This document shows, in pieces, positions 1 through 7,600 of a stretch of 64,000 nucleotides of DNA. The translations under genes and the position numbers were made by a program. Below the pieces are notes generated by a model. The model had not been told where the DNA came from. It was given only the letters and a program-made list of their open reading frames with translations, and searched no databases. This DNA is from Macrotis lagotis (lineage: Eukaryota > Chordata > Mammalia > Peramelemorphia > Peramelidae), in the NCBI RefSeq assembly GCF_037893015.1, contig NC_133666.1, positions 620,539,156-620,603,155 on the forward strand. Direction: 5' to 3'. Each line of letters starts with the position of its first letter. Position 1 is the stretch's first letter.

Positions 1-190
1 TGTTGGGAGGAGGGAATGTTGCACCTTTGGGGCCCTACCTTCTCATTTTCCTCTTACCAAGGATAGACCATCGAGGGATTTGGGTTTTATACAAAGGGCG
101 CTATTTTTGTCTGGACTTACATATGGGGCAGGAAAAGAATCTGCTTTCTGCCTTTTAGTGACATTTTAATAAACATTGTGGATTTTTAGA
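1..190 (+). other. 3' UTR end of an upstream + strand gene
   Basis: The sequence up to about 190 has no recognisable repeat and carries a canonical AATAAA at 168-173, followed by a T-rich and GT-rich stretch as expected downstream of a cleavage site. I read it as the last part of a 3' UTR on the + strand. No coding sequence is visible. By synteny the gene could be TMEM276, which lies just upstream of ZFTRAF1 in human and is known to form read-through transcripts with it. Nothing in these 190 bases proves that identity. Confidence 0.5.
168..173 (+). terminator. Polyadenylation signal AATAAA of upstream gene
   Basis: This is an exact AATAAA hexamer with a T/GT-rich element 20-50 bases downstream. 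It is the only sign of gene structure before the ZFTRAF1 CpG island. Confidence 0.55.
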
Positions 191-531
191 GAAATGTGAA
201 TCTGCCTGTTTTTGAAGATAACTTGGTTCTTTCTGTCCCAAGTACTCGATCCCTATATGGGGGATCAGTTAACCCCAAGGCTAGCCTGAGTTCAGGGTCA
301 GAATAGACAAACTCTAGTCTCAAAACTGCTCAGCAGGGTAGCACTAGGATGGGGGAAAGGAAGAACATTAGATTTAGGGTGTCCAATCTCCTTTAAAGAA
401 GAAATCTTTCCTTAGGTCCCACATTTCCCAGCAATAATCATTTAACTACCTGGAGTTAAACAAATACAGTATTGGCAATTCCCAGTATTGGGATCTGTTT
501 TGTTCATCTTTCCCCCCCACTTCAGCTAGGG
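191..531. other. Intergenic spacer, nothing recognised
   Basis: This is unique-looking AT-moderate sequence between the upstream polyadenylation site and the first SINE. No repeat family, long ORF or promoter-like CpG cluster was seen. Confidence 0.5.
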
Positions 532-545
532 GGCAGGATTCATGT

Positions 546-833
546 GATGTTTGTCCTTTGGTCTCAAAGAAGATCAGGAGATCAGGGACGTGATACTATG
601 ACAGCACGTGAATTGGATTTGAATGAGAAGGTGCTGTGCAAAGTCACAAACCTCACTTTCTCCTCTGGATTCATCTGGGTGCAGTGGCTGGATATGAATC
701 AGGACAAGCAGAGATAGTCTGGATGGGAGACAATCAGGATTAAAAGACTTATAAGTGTCTAAGGTCAAATTTGAACTCAGGTCCTGACTTCAGGGACAGT
801 GTCCTACCCACTGTGCCATTTAGTTGCCCAATA
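546..833 (-). mobile_element. Long tRNA-headed SINE with RTE-like tail, minus orientation
   Basis: Read on the minus strand the element starts with a degenerate tRNA-type head (…actaaatggcacagtgg…) and ends in a tail resembling the 3' end of the RTE LINE at 52060-53055. A 14-base direct repeat, ggcaggattcatgt, flanks it at 532-545 and 834-847, so both ends are well defined. The tail similarity suggests mobilisation by RTE reverse transcriptase. It carries no host gene. Confidence 0.8.
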
Positions 834-1074
834 GGCAGGATTCATGTATTTTTTTATTCAATAGACCTGCTAGGTATCTATTCTGTAAAAGAGGTCTCTA
901 TTAGAGAGATTAGGGAGAAAGGATTGGAGATATAGATTCTGCCTTACTCTTCTGTTTCTTCCCCCAAGTCCCCCCCCATCCCAGCTTACAGTCTAGAAGT
1001 GAATATAAGATATATGATGCACATAACATATACTGATTTGTAATTAAGGTCCAGTGTCATATAAAGATTGCTTT

Positions 1075-1447
1075 AAGGATAAAATATAAACTCCTTAGCC
1101 TTCTTCCAACCTACATTTCTGGCCTTATTTTATATTCTATCCCTTCATGGATTCTAAATTCTAGCCAAATTTGACCCCAATTTCCATTCTTACTGAATTT
1201 CCACCAAATGCATCTCATGCCAGAAACACCTTATATCTTTCTACTGAAGCCCAGGTCACATACCACTTCCTTCATGAAGTCTTGCACCTAAAATTTTCTT
1301 GGATACTTTGAACCTCTCTTTTGCCTTTTTAAAATTCTGGCACCACTTATTTGAGTACATGCCACATTTTCCCTACTAGAACTTTTTGAGTATGAGTTTT
1401 CTTATATTCATCTTTGTACCCTCAGTGCCAAGTACCTAACAGACAAT
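1075..1447 (+). mobile_element. L2 LINE 3' fragment
   Basis: This degenerate copy of the L2 3' region contains the successive phrases typical of the family: a block like 'ggataaaatataaactcct', then 'cccttcatg', then the 'agtctt' block, and near the end 'accctcagtgcc'. It is ancient and strongly diverged. Confidence 0.55.
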
Positions 1448-1557
1448 ACATTTTAAAAAATATAATTAGGAACTAGAGAAGTGGTATGGACAGTAAATTC
1501 TATAGGAATACAGAAAAGATATTTTTTTAGATCAAAGTATCTATAGAAGGCTACATG

Positions 1558-1676
1558 GTACTGGCCCTTGAGTCAGGACCTGAGTTCAAATTGACCTCAG
1601 ACAATAATTACCTAACTGTGTGACCTTGGGCAAATCACTTAACTCTATTGCCTTGCAAAAAACAAACCAAAAAAAA
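1558..1676 (+). mobile_element. CORE-SINE (WSINE1/MAR1 type), 5' truncated
   Basis: The body matches the window's other CORE-SINEs from 'ctggcccttgagtcagg' to the A-rich tail. The tRNA-like first 35 bases are missing. The short repeat gctacatg at 1550-1557 and 1678-1685 is the likely target-site duplication. Confidence 0.8.
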
Positions 1677-1741
1677 AGCTACATGAGCTTTTAAACTGGG
1701 CTTTGAAGAATGGGCAGGATTTCGATCAATTAATGATTTCA

Positions 1742-1890
1742 GGGGTGGCTAGGTGGCGCAGTGGATAGAGCACCGGCCCTGGAGTCAGGTGTACCCGGGT
1801 TCAAATCCATCTCAGACACTTAATAATTACCTAGCCGTGTGGCCTTGGGCAAGCCACTTAACCCCATTTGCCTTGCAAAAACTTAAAAAA
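1742..1890 (+). mobile_element. CORE-SINE (WSINE1/MAR1 type), full length
   Basis: This is a complete copy, with the head ggggtggctaggtggcgcag (A-box-like), 'gttcaaatc' (B box), the core 'ttaataattacctag' and 'ccttgggcaagccactta', and an A-rich tail. The flanks attaatgatttca (about 1729-1741) and attagtgatttca (about 1892-1904) form a target-site duplication with one mismatch. It is fairly young. Confidence 0.93.
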
Positions 1891-2086
1891 AATTAGTGAT
1901 TTCACTAAATGATTTCAGACATAATGGCAATAATGACAAGAAAAACAGGAAAGCTTAAGTAAGGGTTTGAAGGGTGATGTATACATTCCAGTTTGGCTTG
2001 AAGGTTGTTTGGGATGTTTAGTGATTGAGATATGGTAAGTACTTAAAGGGAAAGTAGGCCCTCACCACTTCCTAGAGTAGGCTTCT

Positions 2087-2238
2087 TTTTTTTTTTAGAT
2101 TTTTGCAAGGCAATGGGGTTAAGTGGCTTGCCCAAGGCCACAAGGCTAGGTAATTATTAAGTGTCTGAGGTCGGATTTGAACCCGGGTACTCTTGACTCC
2201 GAGGCCGGTGCTCTATCCACTGGGCCACCTAGCTGCCT
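2087..2238 (-). mobile_element. CORE-SINE (WSINE1/MAR1 type), minus orientation
   Basis: This is a full-length copy beginning with its T-rich tail on the + strand. A 16-base duplication, cctagagtaggcttct plus t, flanks it at 2071-2086 and 2239-2254, so the insertion is precise and quite recent. Confidence 0.93.
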
Positions 2239-2254
2239 CCTAGAGTAGGCTTCT

Positions 2255-3060
2255 TATCCAAGTTCTCATAGCACTTTATCTTGCACCTTTTCAATGTACT
2301 TCTGTTATACTATATATTAGACAATTATAAGTACAAGTTGGAGGCAGAGTTACATGGTGGACAGACAGCCTGCCTGGGAACCAAGAAGGCTTCTGGCACA
2401 TGATTCCCGAGTCACTCAAGTGTTCTGGGCAATTCATTAGGATTATAAATTGAAGAGGCAGGCTTTAGAGCCACTTGGGAGCTCTGAATAATAATGAAAT
2501 CAGCGATTCTTTCCTTATTCCTAGATATATCTTTTTCTTCTTAAAGGCTGAGCTTCAAAAGGGGGGGAACTTATATTTTGTATCTTCCCCCTCCCCTATA
2601 TACACTTAGCATATATATTATATATATTTCATTTATTGAATTGGAAGAAAAGCAGCTATCCTGGTCCAAAATCTTTATGCCCTTTCAAGTTGATACTTTT
2701 GGGGGGGGGGGCGGAGAATAAGGATTTCATTGTTCAGGTGTGTCTTCCATTCATTTTAGTCAAAGACACATCTCCTTCCTGAATTGGTGCTGCCTCTGAA
2801 GTTACCTGGCTCATTCCCAACTCCAGGAATGGCGGTACCTAAGACTTTAAAGGGAAGTTAATTATCTCAGCTCCTTCCAGAGAGTCTTGAATTAAAGCGG
2901 GCCCTTTAGTCTCATCTGCTAACAGCGCTCCGGAGCTCCGCCACCCAGGGAGATCAGGAAGCCCCCAGTCCCGGGCTCACAAGCAAGCGTTCTGGAAGGA
3001 GGTGAGGTCCCCAAGCCTCTGCAGCCTCTACAGGAAGGAGACAGGAGATGCCGGCGCATG
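2255..3060. other. Spacer upstream of CpG island; weak MIR trace
   Basis: Positions about 2338-2460 faintly resemble a MIR in + orientation (a 'gttacatggtggacag' head and a trace of the core). A G-run sits at 2701-2711. Otherwise no feature was recognised before GC content rises near 2900. Confidence 0.4.
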
Positions 3061-3881
3061 ATTTCCGGAGGAAAGCGCTTAGGCCACGCCCCCAACCCGT
3101 CATTGGGTGGATAAAGGAGGCCCCGCCCCAACCGCGAACAATTCACCAATGGGAACCAGCAGGGGAGGCGTGGTCTTTCAGAGAAGGCGTGGCTCGGGCC
3201 CGGTAGCCGAGCCGGAGTTGAGGTTGGCCCCGGGATCCAGGGCTGCAGAATTGCGATTCGAGCCCGAGGGCTCCTTAGCGTGGCCTTCTCTCTCCCAGGT
3301 GGTCTGGGAAGGGGTCGTAAGTTTGGGGAGAGAGGAAGGGAGGAAGAGGCAAGCACTCGATTTCCGGTAAGGTGGAAGGAGAGCCAGCCCCCACGCCCCC
3401 CAGCCAGGGGCTCGGGGGACACCCGGGCATGCTGACAGCCCGACCTCCCCTGAGGGAGAAGCATGCTCCGCTACCGGCCTGCGACACTGCCAAGGACGGG
3501 AGCCTCACCTCTAGCATCTGGAAAGTCGGCACCATCCCTTCCTCCTTACCCAGGCCCGAGGGGCGGGGAGCGACGGGCTCTGGGCAGCTCCCCGGGGCTC
3601 GGACCGGGGCTCTCCAGCTCCTCTCCTCTCGCCCTCTTCTCTTCTTGGGCCTGGGCCCCACCCCCTCGGGGCCTGCCCCTTCCTGTCCTCCGAGGTTGGG
3701 CGGGGCAGGGGCCGGAGAAAGGGGCGGAGGGGGGCGGAGCCTGTGAGGTCCACGCCTCCTCGCGCCGATTGGTCCCCACTGCGGCTCCAGCGCCGGGCCT
3801 TGATCCCCGCCCCCTAAAGCTCCCTCCCACTCTCTCCCCTCCCCCCCTCCCAAGCGCACGCCGATTGGCCGAGGCGACCGG

Positions 3882-3891
3882 GTCACGTGAC
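3882..3891. promoter_or_regulatory. ZFTRAF1: Palindromic E-box GTCACGTGAC
   Basis: The ten-base perfect palindrome GTCACGTGAC is the high-affinity form bound by USF and by MiT/TFE factors (the CLEAR element). It lies 14 bases after an inverted CCAAT box (3864-3868) and about 70 bases before the likely start-site element at 3957-3967. That spacing is typical of a core promoter. Binding is inferred from the motif. Confidence 0.7.
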
Positions 3892-3956
3892 GGGCGTCGC
3901 CACCACCGCCTCCGCGGGGGGTGGGGGGGGCGGGCGAGGAGCGAGCAGTGAAAACA

Positions 3957-3967
3957 AAGATGGCGGC
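3957..3967 (+). promoter_or_regulatory. ZFTRAF1: YY1-type initiator AAGATGGCGGC
   Basis: AAGATGGCGGC is the classic YY1 element found at or just after the transcription start of many TATA-less genes. Here its ATG also opens an upstream ORF. I place the main ZFTRAF1 transcription start within a few tens of bases of this site. Confidence 0.65.
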
Positions 3968-4073
3968 GGCGCCGGGTTCGGCGGCTGCATCTGGGTCTGA
4001 GGCAGCGACCGAGGCGGCGGCGGCGGCGGCGGCGGCGGCTTCCAGGAGACGCGCGGGCGGCCGGGCCCTCTGA
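3960..4073 (+). CDS. Upstream ORF in the ZFTRAF1 leader, 37 codons
   Basis: An ATG in good context (aaagATGg) starts a 37-codon frame ending in TGA at 4071-4073. The peptide begins MAAAPGSAAASGSEAATEAA and continues as poly-alanine and basic residues. It lies in the same frame as the ZFTRAF1 ATG at 4245, and this TGA is the only stop between the two. It may act as a translation-damping uORF if the transcript starts upstream of 3960. It may instead be bypassed if transcription starts at the YY1 element. No homology supports a functional peptide. Confidence 0.35.
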   Translation: MAAAPGSAAASGSEAATEAAAAAAAAASRRRAGGRAL

Positions 4074-4166
4074 GGCGGCGGCGGCGGCGGGAGCGGCGGC
4101 GGCGGCGGCGGCGGCAGGAGCGCGCGGTACCCCTCACCCCCTCCCCCTCGGGCGGCGGCGGCGGCG

Positions 4167-4209
<43 letters not shown>

Positions 4210-4210
4210 G
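4014..4210 (+). repeat. ZFTRAF1: CGG/GGC trinucleotide repeats in the 5' UTR
   Basis: Three runs of CGG/GGC occur at about 4014-4040, 4074-4115 and 4151-4209. The longest uninterrupted run is 14 CGG units at 4168-4209. All lie in the inferred 5' UTR upstream of the ATG at 4245, on the sense strand. Repeats of this type are length-polymorphic in other genes. Confidence 0.85.
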
Positions 4211-4244
4211 AGCGCGCCCGGCTCTGCCCGGCGGCCGCGGCGGG

Positions 4245-4622
4245 ATGTCCGGGGCCGAGGAGGCCGGGGGCCCGGCGGCGGCGGCGGGGGGACCCGCGGG
4301 TTCCGGGGCCGGGCCCCCGGGTGCCTCCGCCATGGCTGTGTCCGTGTCCGTGCTGGGGGAGGCGGCGGGGCCCGGGCTCCCCGATGAGGCGGGCCTGCCC
4401 GCGGGCCGCCCGCTGCCCCTGCCCGAGGCCGGCGGCGACCCAGACGCGCCGCCCAAGAAGCGGCTGCGGGCGGCCGAGGCGGAGGCGGCGGCGGCGGCGG
4501 CGGCCTCGGCGGCGACGGCTTCGGCTTCGGCGGCCGCGGGGAGCGGGAAGCTGGAGGAGCGCCTCTACTCCGTGCTCTGCTGCACCGTCTGCTTGGACCT
4601 GCCCAAGGCCTCCGTCTACCAG
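4245..4622 (+). CDS. ZFTRAF1: ZFTRAF1 coding exon 1
   Basis: The exon encodes residues 1-126, [10 protein letters not shown] to KASVYQ, and ends at a cag|gtactg donor in phase 0. It carries the low-complexity N terminus, a GCG-coded alanine run at about 80-98, and the first cysteines of the RING (CCTVC at 112-116). The RING is therefore split between exons 1 and 2 across a 30 kb intron. Confidence 0.92.
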
Positions 4623-7600
4623 GTACTGCCGGAGCCCCTCCCCCGGCGGCCCCCGGGCCCGGGCACCGACTGCGGGGTCCCACAGCCTCCTCTGCCCCCC
4701 CATTGTTCCTCCTCCGCCTTCGGGGCTCTCTTTCACCCCCCCCCCATTTTGGGAAATTGCTGTGCCCAGAGATACCAATATCCCCCACCTCCTGGCCATT
4801 CTCACCTTCAGGCATTGTCTCCGGGAACCCCTTTCCCTCCGCTTCTCCCTTTCTTCCCCAATCTGGCTTTTCTTTATCTCTTACTTAGGTCTCCCAGGTT
4901 GGGCCCCGCCTTTCCCCATCATCTCTGGCGACGCCATCCTTCCCGGATTCCCTTCCCTAGCTATGCCTCACCCCCATCCCATTTCACCTTAGGTAACTTC
5001 ATTTTCTCTTTTCCCTTTTGTCGCCCCTTTACCCCTCCACTCCACTCCCTTCTCCCCGAAGGGAGTTCCTTCTGCCTGGATCTCTTAGGATTTTCCCATT
5101 TCTCTCTCCCATCTCTTACTGTTTTTTAAACTCTTTTCTTCATTTTGGATTCCCTTTCAGGTTTATCAAACCCCCCCCCATCCTTCTTTTCTCAGATTGT
5201 CCCCTGACAGTTTTCTATTACCTGACCTATCATTTTTGACTACCGTATCTCAACTTCTCATCATCTTTAGGAATCTTACAACATTCTTATTTTTTCCCTT
5301 AGTCTGCTGGGACACTGATTCCCTTCTATACCCTAGTCTGGTTTCCTGCAGTGCCTCAACCTATCCCTTCCTTCCCTGATCCTTATCAGCACTCTCTACT
5401 ACTTCATCTGTCTATATTAAATCTTTAATTCATCCCAACATTCTTTAAAGCAACTGGTGATATAAAGAAAACAGGGGTGAGGGAGAATATTAATAAGAAT
5501 TAGTAAATATAAAGTAATTTCAGCAATATCCCCTTAATTGACTTTGATTATCTCGTGCCTCCTCCCCAATATTAATTTATTTCCTGAGCCTAGCCTGATA
5601 CTCCAATTTCCTATTCTAACCTCACTGATTAAAATCAGTGTTTAAAAACACTTACTCTGTCCTCTCCTTTACTGTCTCTTTGTATCTCCTTCATTAAGGA
5701 AGTATCCCTTCCACAGTCCAAACTTTGCTGACTGCTACTCAAGTTAAGGCTTTTTTCATAACTTTCCTACTTGACTCTCTCCCCTTATCCCACTTTTGTA
5801 ATCTAGTCTTCCTTTCTTTATTCTCTCCTTTTGTTCTTTAATATCAGTACCCCTTTAGGCTCTCTTCCTATTGGAGAGATGCTCTCTCCTTCACACCTGG
5901 CAGGGGCATAATTTGTGTTGACAGGATGGTCTGTGAATGTTTCATTCCTTACTGGAGAGGCTGGAGAGAAAGAGCAGGTCAGAAAGCATCTTACTTCCAG
6001 CCCTCCTTCCCCTCAAGACAGCAGTAAAAGACTTTGCCCCTTTCCTTATCTACTGTCCTCTGCAGAGTTGTTCCTCACCACCCTAAATTTCTGATTATTG
6101 TACCAAATATCCCTTGTGTGATGCTGCAAGGAGAACTAATGCAACTCACTCACCTCAGTCTCAACCCTTGGGGACAGACATGTCTCTTTCTTCCATCTTG
6201 CCTTTCCTGATTCCACCCCCCTTTCCACAATGTGGCTTCAGAATTCTTTCACCCAGAATCTATTAGACATACTCTTGATCCCATTTTACTTTCCAGATTT
6301 CTTAGTTTGGAGGACTAGTTTTTGGATTTATAGGCCCTTTTTTCCTCTTCTAGCCAAACCCACGGTGTTATACCTAGAACTAACCCTTCCCCAAATCTGC
6401 ACCCTAATTCCCTTTCTCCCAGTTCCAATTACATTCCCAGCCTTCTGTTTTCTTTCCCCTTGATTGAGGAATAACTTTTACCCTCTCCCTCCTATTGTTC
6501 ATTCTTCTAATTTGGTTTCATCCTCTTTTCCTTCTTGCAAACAACAAAACCAGATTGAAGTATGGTTCTGATAAATATGTCTTCTCTATACCTACTCTTT
6601 TCCCTCTCAAAAATAAAGTTCAGCTTTGGGGCCAATGTACCCAACCCCCATTTGGAGGAAATAGTGCTATCAAGCCTTGGGGCTCATTTATAGATAAAAG
6701 GATTTTTGATGGGAGTTAGGGGAATCAGAACATATATCTTTTCTGGATGGTAAGAAACCATGTATTTATATGTACTCTTTCACTCCTTAGGAAATAGATT
6801 GCTGATTTGGCCCTTTTGAGATCTTACTTAGGGAATACACCTTTTGTTCTCCATTCCCACTCCAACCCCAACTCCCAAATCTGAAAACCTTTGGTTAGAT
6901 CTTTTAAAGGCTTGGCTTGCACCTAGTGGATGTGAGATTGGCAGTTGAAGGGAGAGGTAGAGAAACTCCTTTTCTCTTCTCCCCCCTTTCTCCTGAATAT
7001 CTTGTTAGGTCTCCAGAACTTGGTGCAGGTAGATACTGTAAATAATGTATGGACTTCTACAGAGTCACCAGTCAAGTCTTGCTGTTTTAAGTTTTCTTAC
7101 AATAGAGTGGAGGGCCTATTTTTTGGGATGTTGAGGCTTATCTCCTTGGAGACAGGAGGCTAATGCAAGCATTTCTCCAGTCTTAGTGTTAAGAACATGC
7201 TGAGGTGTTTCTGGGGACTGAGATGGTCTTGAGCCTTTCTGTATTTATCAATAGATTACTTCTCCTATCCAGCCTTTGATATAGATGAACCTGTGTGTGA
7301 TTCTTCCTGAATGTTACAGGCCTTCATGATGCCAGCAGTGTTCCCCTTCAATTTCAGAGGCAAGCCCTTAGAATTTGAAGCAGAATCGCATATTAAAAAA
7401 AAAATTACTGTAATGCAAGTTGTGGTTATGATTTGGGATGGTCATTTTGAGATGGTAGGGCAGAAAAAGGGAGAATTCCAGCAAAAAAGCTTTGGGATCA
7501 CCTTTGTGGGCTTGAGCCAGTCATCAAAATGCAAAGGTCATTGCTGCAGTGGCATTACACTTTGCTGAGCTGGCCCTAAAAATATTCACCTGGTGTTTTA

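Larger units (their letters stand above)
3060..4700. promoter_or_regulatory. ZFTRAF1: CpG island spanning the ZFTRAF1 promoter and first exon
   Basis: Dense CpG and GC-rich sequence in an AT-rich neighbourhood marks this as the constitutive promoter island. It holds several GC boxes (ccccgcccc at 3121-3129, ggggcgg types near 3720-3740) and CCAAT boxes in both orientations: attgg at 3102-3106, ccaat near 3145, attgg near 3769 and 3864-3868. It also holds a palindromic E-box, a YY1-type start-site element, long CGG runs and coding exon 1. Two separate CCAAT clusters, around 3100-3190 and 3760-3900, suggest more than one start region. Long open frames on the minus strand here reflect GC-rich trinucleotide sequence and are not supported as genes. 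Confidence 0.85.

Noticed and set aside
1742-1790. tRNA gene call from the CORE-SINE heads
   Set aside because: A- and B-box-like segments are present but there is no cloverleaf or anticodon arm. They are the promoter heads of SINEs, repeated many times in the window.
3275-4815. Long minus-strand open frames (up to 393 codons) across the CpG island
   Set aside because: They are built of proline, arginine, glycine and alanine runs created by CGG repeats and high GC, lack any known domain, and lie antisense to the ZFTRAF1 promoter and exon 1.
4623-5129. Continuation of the exon 1 frame past 4622
   Set aside because: The homologous protein continues with CTNGHLM at 34951. A good donor sits at 4623 and the extension is low-complexity intronic sequence.
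5623-5640. Palindrome cactgatt-aa-aatcagtg in intron 1
   Set aside because: Short, isolated and without other signals; compatible with chance.
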